Source: Candidatus Gastranaerophilales bacterium (GTDB lineage: Bacteria > Cyanobacteriota > Vampirovibrionia > Gastranaerophilales > Gastranaerophilaceae). Taken from it: a DNA stretch of 64,000 bases. A program made the translations under genes and the position numbers. Location of the stretch: NCBI GenBank assembly GCA_944324945.1, contig CALUYE010000003.1:1-64000 (forward strand), written 5' to 3'. Below, piece after piece: positions 36,815-45,833 of this stretch. Within the stretch, counting starts at the first letter, position 1. Every line of letters begins with the position of its first letter. A model generated the notes under the pieces. It was not told the DNA's origin. It searched no databases and worked only from the letters and a program-made list of their open reading frames with translations.

Positions 36815-38512
36815 TTATCTTAATTCAATTCTGTATGTTACAAACTTGCCTTTATTTTGTGCGCTTAAAGGCAAAAATTCAACACAGTTTAGTCCTTGTT
36901 TTAAATATTGTGTTATATTCATTTTTAAAAGTTCATTATTTGAAATTTCTTTTGTGTTTGAAAAATCGTATTCATTTATCTTAAAAGGAAATTCGCTTAC
37001 ATGTTTTTTATTATCAATTACGATATATGCTTCATTAAATGTTTTTTTATCAAAATAAAATTCACTTTTATATGAAATATTATATTCGTTATATAAAACA
37101 GTCTTTGGAATTGTTGAAATATTTATATCGGTATAATAAAAATGTAGAATTTCAGGGTATTTTTTTCCCGATTTTGCCATATTATATGCGCCATACTGGC
37201 TCATTCCGACTCCATGCCCGAAACCGCCTCCGATTAATTTGAAAGTATCCGGGTATTTATCCTTATTTATTGCACTGAATAATTTAATAACTCCGTGGTT
37301 TTCTTTTTGGATTTCATTATCATCTTCATCAACAAGCGCTCCTTTTTCAACATAAAAATTAGCGCTTGCAAGCATGGAATTGTTTTTCTTTAAAACTCTT
37401 CTTATTCCAAGTTCTTTTTTAATTTTATAATCACCCTTATCGGTTGAAATTAATAATTCAATAATTTTACCCGATTGAGTTCTTTTAAGAGGCTTAATTT
37501 CTTTAACGCCTTCAATTTTTACATTCTTATCAAACTTAGGCTCGACAAGTCCTGCGCTTGACTGCTGTAAAAGGGTTGTATTTAATATATCAACAAGTTC
37601 TTTTTGTTCAAATTCAACACACCAGCGCAATTTAGGAGAATTAACATCAAACCCTTCTTTGGATGAATAAAATTCTATAACATCATCCTCATTTTTTAAA
37701 GGCTTATTTGTTGTTTCATATTTTGCCTTTAAATACGGATGAAGGTTTGATTTAATTCCGTTATTAAAAACATCATCCCAATCATCGCTGATTCCTGGCG
37801 ATGTTGAATAATAAAGAGCACTTATCGGTGTTTCACGATAAAGTGCATAAATACCTTGCGTCTCATCTACCGCATCATTTGATGTTTGAGTATGAGAATT
37901 TAATCCGTAATAGACTTGAGAAGAAGTAGAATCAACAACATCAAAATCAGGGCTTATCTGCGCTCTTGTAACATAATTTCTTGCAGCAACCGCCTGAGCT
38001 TTTTGAGCTTCTAATCCGAACGAAACAGGCATTTCATTAGGTACTACTCCTTTTAGATATGTTTGCATATCAACAATATTAATCAAATTAAAATATCCGC
38101 TTTTTTTTGAAGCTTTAATTTCAAACATGCCTTCATATTTTGCGGGAGTTCCTTTTCTGTTTAATTCAATTACTTCAAGAGGCTTATTCGAACTTAAAAG
38201 CAAAGGACCCGATAAATTTTCATACTTTTTTTTATCGTTTATATAAATATCAAAAGTAATACCATTCATCACTATTTCAACTTCATCGCCCGCTTTTACA
38301 TCGTCGAATCGGGTATTTTGCACTAAATCGATAATTTTTATAATATCCTGTGAAGAAATTTTAATTTTTTCATGCTCGCGCGAAGAAAAATTCTGATTTG
38401 AAATGCCGACCCTGATTGTTTTTTTCTCTTCAAGAGCATCTGCGCTATTTGAAATTGTGTTAAATACTAATAAACTTAAAAGTAATACCAATAAAATTTT
38501 AATATTTTTCAT
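36815..38512 (-). CDS. SpoIID/LytB-domain amidase-like or lytic transglycosylase-like protein
   Basis: The 565-residue protein carries a signal peptide (MKNIKILLVLLLSLLVFNTISNSADA) and a SpoIID/LytB domain: GVVPNEMPVSFGLEAQKAQAVAARNYV at about 155-180 and FGHGVGMSQYGAYNMAKSGK at about 420-440. Bacillus SpoIID is a lytic transglycosylase on denuded peptidoglycan; similar proteins are common in non-sporulating diderms and cyanobacteria. An N-terminal beta-rich extension (30-130) and a C-terminal ~100-residue domain are also present. The C-terminal part is unidentified. First gene of a minus-strand group with murJ. Confidence 0.88.
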   Translation of the reverse strand: MKNIKILLVLLLSLLVFNTISNSADALEEKKTIRVGISNQNFSSREHEKIKISSQDIIKIIDLVQNTRFDDVKAGDEVEIVMNGITFDIYINDKKKYENLSGPLLLSSNKPLEVIELNRKGTPAKYEGMFEIKASKKSGYFNLINIVDMQTYLKGVVPNEMPVSFGLEAQKAQAVAARNYVTRAQISPDFDVVDSTSSQVYYGLNSHTQTSNDAVDETQGIYALYRETPISALYYSTSPGISDDWDDVFNNGIKSNLHPYLKAKYETTNKPLKNEDDVIEFYSSKEGFDVNSPKLRWCVEFEQKELVDILNTTLLQQSSAGLVEPKFDKNVKIEGVKEIKPLKRTQSGKIIELLISTDKGDYKIKKELGIRRVLKKNNSMLASANFYVEKGALVDEDDNEIQKENHGVIKLFSAINKDKYPDTFKLIGGGFGHGVGMSQYGAYNMAKSGKKYPEILHFYYTDINISTIPKTVLYNEYNISYKSEFYFDKKTFNEAYIVIDNKKHVSEFPFKINEYDFSNTKEISNNELLKMNITQYLKQGLNCVEFLPLSAQNKGKFVTYRIELR

Positions 38513-38611
38513 GTTAATAATTTTACAATTAAAATTTATTAATGTAAAATTAATTATACTTAGATTAAAATAAATTTTATACGATAGAATTTTTCTTTAA
38601 GGAGGACTTAC

Positions 38612-39994
38612 ATGTCATGTGATAGCAATTTAAGAAAACTGAGCTGGATGCAGTTGTTTAATTTTTGTATCGGTTTTTTCGGGCTTCAATTCGCCTGGCA
38701 AATGAGAATTATTTTATCGGGTCCTCTGACTGAATCATTAGGTGCAAGTGCGCTTTTATACGGACTTATCTGGCTTGCGGGGCCTGTTACGGGTATTGTA
38801 GTTCAGCCTATTATAGGGGCTTTGTCTGATGTTACTTTTACAAAATTCGGAAGAAGAATTCCTTATTTATTCCTGGGCGCGCTTTTTGGAGCTATAGGTT
38901 TAATTTTACTTCCCAAAAGCGAATTTTTAAGTAATTTGTTCGGTCAAAATCACCCTGCCTGGCTTGCTCTTTTATTTGCAGCAGCCTTTATTTGGGTAAT
39001 TGATGCTTGTATTAATGCTGCACAAGGGCCATATAGAGCACTTATCCCTGATAATATCGATAAAAGCCAGCATGAAGTTGCAAACTCCTTTTTAAGTGCT
39101 GCAATAGGTCTTGGTTCCGTTGTTGCCGCAGGCGCTTCTCCTTTTATGATTTTTGTGTGCAACAAAACAATGTCAATTGATGCACAATTTACCATGGCAG
39201 GTATAGCCTTCATTTTAGGTATGCTATGGACTTGTATGACATTTAGAGAAAATATCCCCACAAAAGAACAGATGCTTGAAGCAAAATTAAAATCAAAAAC
39301 AAACGCTCAAAAACCGTTCATTGAAAACGTTAAAGATTTCATAAACGCGAGTCCTGAAGTAGGAAAAATTTGCACTATGCAATTTTTTGCATGGATTGGG
39401 CTTATGAGCTTATTGATATTTTTTACCCAGTATGTTGTTCATGTTTTATATCAAATTCCTGATACTTCAGCTCTAAGCGAAAAAGCGGTTGAAATTTTTG
39501 CAGGCAAACAAACAGTAGCGCAGGCATTTTCATCTATTTGCTTTTCGTTTTTTAATTTGGTTTGCTTCTTAATTGCAATCCCTGTTGCAAAAATTGCTCA
39601 AAAAAGAGGCAATAAAAGAATCCATGCGATTGCTTTATTTTTAATGGCTTTTGCGTATCTCCTTCTTTCTTTCTTACCTAACCATGTTACAGTATTTTTT
39701 GCGATGGGATTAGCAGGTATTGGCTGGGCATCAACTTTATCTTTACCTTTTGCAATGCTTTCAAGACACATAAAAGAAGGAACGGAAGGTTCTGCAATGG
39801 GTATATTTAATATATTCATTTCAGCTCCTCAAGTTCTTGTATGTACAATATTTGCCTGGTTTATTAACTTATCCAAGTTCAGCGTTGAAGGCGGATATAC
39901 AAATAACCACTGGGAATATGCGTTTATCGCAGGTGCGATTTCGCTAATTATTGCTGCTTTTATTGCAATTACAATAAAAGATAAAGAAGAATAA
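38612..39994 (+). CDS. MFS sugar transporter, SLC45/GPH-like
   Basis: A 460-residue, 12-segment transporter. The N-terminal segment NFCIGFFGLQFAWQMR and the loop GALSDVTFTKFGRRIPYL (the MFS motif A, D-x-x-x-x-x-GRR) match the SLC45 / sucrose-H+ symporter-like subgroup often annotated 'MFS transporter' or 'SLC45 family'. AAGGAGGA precedes the ATG. The gene converges on nanK-nanE across a terminator, which makes an amino-sugar or oligosaccharide substrate plausible, but specificity is inferred. It is divergent from the SpoIID-like gene. Confidence 0.85.
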   Translation: MSCDSNLRKLSWMQLFNFCIGFFGLQFAWQMRIILSGPLTESLGASALLYGLIWLAGPVTGIVVQPIIGALSDVTFTKFGRRIPYLFLGALFGAIGLILLPKSEFLSNLFGQNHPAWLALLFAAAFIWVIDACINAAQGPYRALIPDNIDKSQHEVANSFLSAAIGLGSVVAAGASPFMIFVCNKTMSIDAQFTMAGIAFILGMLWTCMTFRENIPTKEQMLEAKLKSKTNAQKPFIENVKDFINASPEVGKICTMQFFAWIGLMSLLIFFTQYVVHVLYQIPDTSALSEKAVEIFAGKQTVAQAFSSICFSFFNLVCFLIAIPVAKIAQKRGNKRIHAIALFLMAFAYLLLSFLPNHVTVFFAMGLAGIGWASTLSLPFAMLSRHIKEGTEGSAMGIFNIFISAPQVLVCTIFAWFINLSKFSVEGGYTNNHWEYAFIAGAISLIIAAFIAITIKDKEE

Positions 39995-40017
39995 AAAACC
40001 TTGAAATATTAGTATAT

Positions 40018-40043
40018 AACCCAAAGATATTAATCTTTGGGTT
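40018..40043. terminator. bidirectional terminator
   Basis: AACCCAAAGA (40018-40027) and TCTTTGGGTT (40034-40043) form a 10-bp stem with a 6-base loop, followed by TTTATTT on the plus side and AT-rich sequence on the minus side. It separates the convergent transporter and nanK. Confidence 0.88.
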
Positions 40044-40049
40044 TTTATT

Positions 40050-40928
40050 TTAATTTAATTGCCGATTCAAAGCTAAAAGCGCAGCGCCTATCATGCCTGA
40101 ATAATTACCGCTTTTCCCATGGCAGACTTTTGTTTTAGAAGTTAGTATTCTTTTATTTACGCTATCTTCAACGAATTTAACATCAATAAATTTTTCCATG
40201 GAACCCGATAAAACAAAACATTCCGTATCAAAAATATTTTGAAGCCCGATAATACCTTCTATTATATCGTTTTGCCATATTTCAAGCGCACGCTTTGCAT
40301 CTTCATTGCCCTTTTTAGCTAAATCAATAATATCATAAGTTGTTATATTATCATCTTTAAATATTTCAACAGCTGTTTTTATTAAACCGTTTCCGCTTGC
40401 ATAAGCTTCAAAACAATCATATTCTCCACACGTACAGGGGCGTTCTTTTTTTCTTGACATTTTAAAATGCATCTCGCCCGCTTTACCTGATTTTCCTTTT
40501 AAAAGTTTATTGTTAATAATAATTCCACCGCCGACACCCGTTCCAAGAGTCAGCATAATAGAGTTGTTTGTACCTTTTGATGCACCCATTTTATATTCAG
40601 CCCAGGCCGCACAATTTGCATCGTTTTCAATAAAAACTTTTTTTTGGGAAAGTTTTTGAAAATCAATATCTTTATAACCTTTTGCAAGGTTAGCGGTTGA
40701 GCCTAATATTTTTGTATTTTCATTATTAACAGCCCCTGCTGTTGCAATTGCGATAATATCAACCCTATTTTCATTTTCTTTAATTATTTCTTTTAATTTT
40801 TCTTCAATTAAAGAAGCACTTTTGGGAGTATTTATTTTTTTAATTTCACTTAAAAATTCTCCCTTTTTATCAACCATTGCATAAGCAATTTTTGTTCCTC
40901 CGATATCGATTGCAAGTGCTTTATCCAT
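40050..40928 (-). CDS. nanK: ROK-family sugar kinase, probable N-acetylmannosamine kinase
   Basis: A 292-residue ROK kinase. The N-terminus ALAIDIGGTKIAYAMVD is the ATP phosphate loop, IENDANCAAWAEY holds the catalytic Asp, TLGTGVGGGIIIN the second nucleotide loop, and CTCGEYDCFEAYASG the zinc motif (CxCG..xCxE). It starts 1 bp after nanE, so it most likely phosphorylates N-acetylmannosamine in sialic acid breakdown. A glucokinase role cannot be excluded by sequence alone. No sialic acid lyase (nanA) is in the window. Confidence 0.85.
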   Translation of the reverse strand: MDKALAIDIGGTKIAYAMVDKKGEFLSEIKKINTPKSASLIEEKLKEIIKENENRVDIIAIATAGAVNNENTKILGSTANLAKGYKDIDFQKLSQKKVFIENDANCAAWAEYKMGASKGTNNSIMLTLGTGVGGGIIINNKLLKGKSGKAGEMHFKMSRKKERPCTCGEYDCFEAYASGNGLIKTAVEIFKDDNITTYDIIDLAKKGNEDAKRALEIWQNDIIEGIIGLQNIFDTECFVLSGSMEKFIDVKFVEDSVNKRILTSKTKVCHGKSGNYSGMIGAALLALNRQLN

Positions 40929-40929
40929 A

Positions 40930-41640
40930 TTATTTTCCTATTGCATTTATAAATCTTTTAACAATTAACTGCGGGCGCGTTATTGCAGAACCTATAACAA
41001 CGCTGTCGGCACCCGAATCAAAAGCTTTTTTTACATCCGATACTTCCCATATTTTTCCTTCAAGAATTGTAAAAATATCAAGATTTTCTTTTATTTTTTG
41101 AACAAGTTCAAAATCTGGTCTATCGGGGTTATTTTGCGTTTCAAGAGTATAGCCGCTAAGGGTTGTTGATATAATATCGCATCCTAGATGTTTTGCGTTT
41201 TCGGCTTCTTTAAATGTTGCAATATCAGCCATCGCAAGCTTATTTTTTGATTTTATAAAATCAATTATATCTTCAATTGTATCGCTGCAGCCTCTGTTGC
41301 GCACAGTAGCGTCAAACGCCACAATATCCGCTCCTGCATCAATTATTTTAGCGCAATCTGAAACAGATGGTGTTATATATACAAGTTCTTTATAATTTTT
41401 GGGGATTTTTGACGGTTTTGTAATCCCGATAACAATTGTATCGGGGAATAATTTCTTAATATTTTTTATATCCCTTTCTCCTGCAAGCCTTAGTGCTCTT
41501 GCTCCTCCTAAATTGATAATTGAATCCGCCATTTTAATAATGCAGTTTTCATCATACAAAGGCTCGTCAGGCATTGCCTGAAGGGAAACTATGATGTTGT
41601 TTTTTAGAGCTTTTAATAAATCCATAAAACAATTATACAA
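40930..41640 (-). CDS. nanE: N-acetylmannosamine-6-phosphate 2-epimerase
   Basis: A 236-residue TIM-barrel epimerase converting ManNAc-6-P to GlcNAc-6-P. It begins with IVSLQAMPDEPLYD (a family motif, QA..GEPL-type) and includes GARALRLAGERDI, GITKP, AFDATVRNRG (catalytic region), and TTLSGYT, with GADSVVIGSAITRP as the phosphate-binding end. It is directly followed by nanK. The pair feeds host or mucin sialic-acid carbon into amino-sugar metabolism. Together with the convergent transporter it suggests a small amino-sugar locus. Confidence 0.93.
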   Translation of the reverse strand: MYNCFMDLLKALKNNIIVSLQAMPDEPLYDENCIIKMADSIINLGGARALRLAGERDIKNIKKLFPDTIVIGITKPSKIPKNYKELVYITPSVSDCAKIIDAGADIVAFDATVRNRGCSDTIEDIIDFIKSKNKLAMADIATFKEAENAKHLGCDIISTTLSGYTLETQNNPDRPDFELVQKIKENLDIFTILEGKIWEVSDVKKAFDSGADSVVIGSAITRPQLIVKRFINAIGK

Positions 41641-41738
41641 CTAATTTTTTCGATTGTTAAATTTTATGTCAGGGTAATTTTTTTTTATTCATTTAAATAA
41701 GTTTTTATGAGAAAATTTTGAAAAAAGGGTTTGACGAT

Positions 41739-43034
41739 ATGAAAAGACAACTAAAGGCAATTATTCTTGGTGCAGGCAGGGGCACAAGAATGAAATCTTC
41801 CCTACCCAAAGTTTTACATCAAATTTTTTCAAAAACATTAATCGGCTGGGTAATAGATGCAATATCGGCACTTCCTTATGAAACTGAAAATATTGCAGTT
41901 ATCGGACACGGTGCAAGCGAAGTTGAAGAATATTTAAACAACAACTATAAATATACAAAAGCGGTTTTACAACAAAAACAATTAGGAACAGGTCATGCGG
42001 TAGCTCAAGCTGTTCCTTTATTACATGGATACTGCGGAGATGTGTTGATTGTTTGCGGCGACACTCCATTAATTAAAACAAGAACCCTTAACAATTTAAT
42101 CAATTACCACCTTGATAACAATTCCGATTTAACCGTCATGACAACAATGTTTGACGATCCTACGGGTTATGGCAGAATAATAAGAAATACATCGGATGAA
42201 ATTGTTGCAATAGTTGAGCAAAAAGACGCAACGGAAGAACAACAAGAAATAAAAGAAGTAAATACAGGGATTTATCTTCTAAACTGGAATAAGCTAAAAT
42301 CCGCATTCAGCGAGCTTAAAAACGATAACTCTCAATGCGAATACTATTTAACAGATATTGTTAAATGGGCAAGATATGCGCAGTTAAGAGTTTTAGGCTA
42401 TGTTGCAAAAGATAATCTTGAAACCTACGGAATTAATTCAAGAAAAAATCTTGCAACAGCTTCCAAAATAATGAAAGACAGATACCTGGAAGAATTAATG
42501 GAAAACGGGGTTACAATAATTGATCCCGATACTACATTTATTTCTCCCGAAACAAAAATATCATCGGATACCATAATTTATCCAAACACCTTTATAACGG
42601 GAAAAAATAAAATAGCATCCAACTGCAAGATAGGCCCTATGACTCATATAAGAGGCAATTGTATCATTGAAGAATATTCAAAAATCGGAAATTTTGTTGA
42701 ATTAAAAAATGCTCACATAGCAAAAAATACCAATGTTTGCCATTTAACATATATAGGTGATGCCGATATCGGAAGTCATGTTAACATTGGCGCCGGAACA
42801 ATATGCGCAAATTACAATTCCATAACAAAAGAAAAAAACAGAACAACGGTAAAAGACAACGCTTCAATAGGCTCAAACAGCGTACTTGTTGCTCCTGTCG
42901 AAATAGGTAAAAACGCATTTGTAGCCGCTATGAGCTGTGTTACCAAAAATGTTTCGCCAAACTCCCTTGCAATAACAAGAGGGCAGCAAAAAGAAATTAA
43001 AGATTGGGTTAAAACCAAAAAAGGAGAAAAATAA
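41739..43034 (+). CDS. glmU: bifunctional GlmU (UDP-GlcNAc synthesis)
   Basis: A 431-residue enzyme that acetylates GlcN-1-P and adds UMP to form UDP-GlcNAc, a precursor of peptidoglycan and LPS. The N-terminal domain has AIILGAGRGTRMKSSLPKVLH (nucleotide loop) and GDTPLI. The left-handed beta-helix follows, with KIGNFVELKNA, HLTYIGDADIG and NIGAGTICANYN, the acetyltransferase signature. I start at ATG 41739; the frame is open from a TTG at 41718. The stop is followed immediately by prs with no gap. Confidence 0.95.
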   Translation: MKRQLKAIILGAGRGTRMKSSLPKVLHQIFSKTLIGWVIDAISALPYETENIAVIGHGASEVEEYLNNNYKYTKAVLQQKQLGTGHAVAQAVPLLHGYCGDVLIVCGDTPLIKTRTLNNLINYHLDNNSDLTVMTTMFDDPTGYGRIIRNTSDEIVAIVEQKDATEEQQEIKEVNTGIYLLNWNKLKSAFSELKNDNSQCEYYLTDIVKWARYAQLRVLGYVAKDNLETYGINSRKNLATASKIMKDRYLEELMENGVTIIDPDTTFISPETKISSDTIIYPNTFITGKNKIASNCKIGPMTHIRGNCIIEEYSKIGNFVELKNAHIAKNTNVCHLTYIGDADIGSHVNIGAGTICANYNSITKEKNRTTVKDNASIGSNSVLVAPVEIGKNAFVAAMSCVTKNVSPNSLAITRGQQKEIKDWVKTKKGEK

Positions 43035-44051
43035 ATGAATCTTGAAATGCAAGAACAAATGAAAGAAATTGAGCAAATACAACCAACCCATGATATTAAA
43101 TTATTTTCCGGGCGCTCAAATAACCCGCTGGCACAAGAAATTGCGCAATACTTAGGAACAACTCTTGAACCTATTGCAATTAAAAATTTTTCAGACGGCG
43201 AAATTTATGTTCAAATTCAAGATTCGGTAAGAGGCGATGATGTTTTTATAGTACAGCCTGTTTGTCATCCTGTTAATGAAAATTTAGTCGAGCTTTTAAT
43301 TTTACTTGATGCATTTAAAAGAGCAAGCGCAAAATCAATAACCGCTGTAATTCCCTACTACGGCTATGCAAGACAGGATAGAAAAGCATCAGGCAGAGAA
43401 GCAATAACGGCAAAATTAATAGCCGATCTTTTAACGCAAGCCGGTGCAACAAGAATTCTTGCAATGGATTTACACACAGGGCAAATTCAAGGTTTCTTTA
43501 ATATTCTTGTTGATCATATTTACGCAACTCCCGTTATTGTAAATTACGTTAAAAATATAGATACCCAAGGCTCCGAGCTTGTTTGCGTTTCTCCTGATAT
43601 GGGCGGCGTTAAAAGAACAAGAGCGCTTGCAAAACAAGTCAGCGCACCAATAGCAATAATTGATAAAAGACGCGATAAACACAACAGCGCCATAGCCTGC
43701 AACATCATAGGAGACGTTAAAGACAAAGTTTGTGTAATGTTTGATGATATTATAGATACCGCAGGAACAATCTGTGAAGCGGCAAGACTTTTAAAAGAGC
43801 ACGGTGCAAAAGATGTATATGTTTGTGCGGTTCACCCTGTTTTCTCGGGTCCTGCACTTAAAAGGCTTGAAGAAGCGCCAATTAAAGAAGTTGTTGTAAC
43901 AAATACAATCCCTCTAAAAGACACTATTATCCCTGAAAAAATCAAACAAGTAAGCGTCGCACCCCTGCTTGGAGAAGCAATTTCAAGAATACACGACGAT
44001 AAATCGGTTTCAAGCTTGTTTGGTTTTGAAATCGAATACAAAAAGGATTAA
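43035..44051 (+). CDS. prs: ribose-phosphate pyrophosphokinase
   Basis: A 338-residue enzyme forming PRPP from ribose-5-phosphate and ATP. The regions YGYARQDRKASGREAITAK, DLHTGQIQGFF (metal-binding His/Asp) and VMFDDIIDTAGTICEAARLL (PRPP loop) are intact. About 20 extra N-terminal residues precede the usual HDIKLFSG start. It begins on the base after the glmU stop, a tandem seen in many genomes. udg4 follows 2 bp later. Confidence 0.97.
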   Translation: MNLEMQEQMKEIEQIQPTHDIKLFSGRSNNPLAQEIAQYLGTTLEPIAIKNFSDGEIYVQIQDSVRGDDVFIVQPVCHPVNENLVELLILLDAFKRASAKSITAVIPYYGYARQDRKASGREAITAKLIADLLTQAGATRILAMDLHTGQIQGFFNILVDHIYATPVIVNYVKNIDTQGSELVCVSPDMGGVKRTRALAKQVSAPIAIIDKRRDKHNSAIACNIIGDVKDKVCVMFDDIIDTAGTICEAARLLKEHGAKDVYVCAVHPVFSGPALKRLEEAPIKEVVVTNTIPLKDTIIPEKIKQVSVAPLLGEAISRIHDDKSVSSLFGFEIEYKKD

Positions 44052-44053
44052 TA

Positions 44054-44629
44054 ATGGAAGATAACAAAATACAACTTGAAAAATTAAGACAAAAAGCACA
44101 AAAATGTACAAATTGTATTTTATGTCAAACGCGAAATAAAGTTGTATTTTCTGACGGATGCGAAACAGCACCCGTTATGTTTATTGGCGAAGCTCCGGGG
44201 CAAAATGAAGATAATACGGGGATTCCTTTTATAGGACGCGCAGGACAGCTTTTTAGAAAATATCTTTTTGAAACAGGATATGGCAACAACGATTTTTATA
44301 TAGCAAATACCGTAAAATGCCGCCCGCCGAAAAACAGAAAACCCGCACCAAAAGAAAAAGAATCCTGCAGGCATTTTTTAGACGAACAAATAAAATTAAT
44401 TAACCCCAAGATCATTGTTCTTGTCGGTTCCTGCGCGCTTGAAAGTTTTATAAAAGATAAAAAATTAACAATCACAAAGGCCCGCGGAAAAATTTTTGAA
44501 ATTGATAATAAAAAATTTATACCGATTTTTCATCCTTCCTATCTTTTAAGATATCATTCAATCCTGGAAGGCTCCCCAAGGTATTACTTTAAAAAAGATT
44601 TAGAAATGATAAAAGAAATGGTAACATAA
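44054..44629 (+). CDS. uracil-DNA glycosylase, family 4 (Fe-S)
   Basis: A 191-residue type 4 UDG that removes uracil from DNA. The Fe-S cysteines are C18 and C21 or C24 (KCTNCILC), C89 (VKCRPPKNRKP) and C105 (SCRHF). The active-site loop is FIGEAPGQNEDNTG (motif A) and the C-terminal loop FHPSYLLR is motif B. It lies in the glmU-prs operon and overlaps none of its neighbours. It could be of the SPO1-polymerase-fused type in history, but here it is free-standing. Confidence 0.92.
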   Translation: MEDNKIQLEKLRQKAQKCTNCILCQTRNKVVFSDGCETAPVMFIGEAPGQNEDNTGIPFIGRAGQLFRKYLFETGYGNNDFYIANTVKCRPPKNRKPAPKEKESCRHFLDEQIKLINPKIIVLVGSCALESFIKDKKLTITKARGKIFEIDNKKFIPIFHPSYLLRYHSILEGSPRYYFKKDLEMIKEMVT

Positions 44630-44630
44630 A

Positions 44631-45833
44631 ATGAAAATTTCAACATCTGCCATCTCCTATAGAGCAAATAAAATGCCGTATCCCCAGGCAAAATATTTTA
44701 AAGACAAATTAACTTCTTCAAAAAATGTTGATATAATATGCCACGAATTAACAGACAAAGATGCTGCAAACTCTGCCCTTGCAATGGATGAATATTTAAA
44801 AAATCAGGGAATTAATTCAAGAATTATACTCTCGCAAGACTTAAAAGCACTGGGGTTAAAAATTAACAATTCAAACATTGTTCAATTTGAAGATTTTAAC
44901 CCTCAAAAAGAAAAAAATACCGTTCTTTGCGTTGATTTTTGCGCATCCGACAGAGTTCCATCCAAAATTTACGATTATATTAAAAAAGCCGATAAATTAT
45001 ACGGCATTGATCACCACAAAGGAATTGATATTGTTGATGGTAATTATACCTATATAAATTCAACAATTAATGAAACCCTGCCTCTTGAAAGCGTAAGTTC
45101 GTACTATGTCGACACAACGGCAAAATCCGCAAGCGCAATAATATACAGATTCCTTGAAGCGCTCGGGGAAGATATAAGTAATTCACAGGCATACGCTATT
45201 TTTTCGGGACTTATGAGTGATTGTAATAAAAAAGGTCTTGTAAGATGTGATGGGGAAAACGGAGTAATTGAACTTAAAAAAGAATTTGTCGAAGATAAAA
45301 ATACCTATGAAATCTATCAAAAATTAAGAGAAAAATTAACTGTAAAGCAAATGAAAGAAATAGCAAAAAGTGTTGATTTAATATCAAATTTAACCCCCGA
45401 AGAAAAAAAGTTCAAAGATTCTCTTAAAGATAGAATTGTTTTATCCCCGAATAAAAAAATTGCTTACGTTGAAATTACGCCAGATGATAAAGAATGGGAA
45501 GATTTAGGCTCCGATAACCCCATAACAAGTACGATTTTGAACCGCTTCAGAATGGATGTTATAAATAACAAATTTCAAGACGAAAAATTAAAAGATGTTG
45601 TTTTAGCTCTTGTTTTTTATAAAGCGGGCGAAAACTACAGAATAAGCGCCCATGCTAAAGATAATTCCCTTCTTAAATTTTTTGATTACGCAAAAACAAA
45701 AACGACTAATTCCATTCATCAAAGTTTAGGAGGTCATAGCGAGCGCGGCGGGGGAAAAATAGCTTCGCTTGATAAAGATACCTGTCATAAATGGGTTTTA
45801 GATATAATCTCATGCAGCGATTTTTATGATTAG
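44631..45833 (+). CDS. DHH-family phosphoesterase-like protein
   Basis: The 400-residue protein is a DHH/DHHA1-type phosphoesterase, probably hydrolysing small nucleotides or oligoribonucleotides. A hydrophobic strand ends with HELTDKDAANS (motif I, with D42 and D44), D102 lies in VLCVDFC, DHH is at 127-129 (IDHHKG), and the C-terminal DHHA1 substrate loop is GGHSERGGGKIAS. Motif I is degenerate compared with the usual DHDxD, so activity is not certain. The N-terminus (MKISTSAISYRANKMP) resembles the short lineage-specific segments on other proteins here. Last gene of the glmU operon; its stop overlaps the convergent regulator's by 4 bp. Confidence 0.82.
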   Translation: MKISTSAISYRANKMPYPQAKYFKDKLTSSKNVDIICHELTDKDAANSALAMDEYLKNQGINSRIILSQDLKALGLKINNSNIVQFEDFNPQKEKNTVLCVDFCASDRVPSKIYDYIKKADKLYGIDHHKGIDIVDGNYTYINSTINETLPLESVSSYYVDTTAKSASAIIYRFLEALGEDISNSQAYAIFSGLMSDCNKKGLVRCDGENGVIELKKEFVEDKNTYEIYQKLREKLTVKQMKEIAKSVDLISNLTPEEKKFKDSLKDRIVLSPNKKIAYVEITPDDKEWEDLGSDNPITSTILNRFRMDVINNKFQDEKLKDVVLALVFYKAGENYRISAHAKDNSLLKFFDYAKTKTTNSIHQSLGGHSERGGGKIASLDKDTCHKWVLDIISCSDFYD

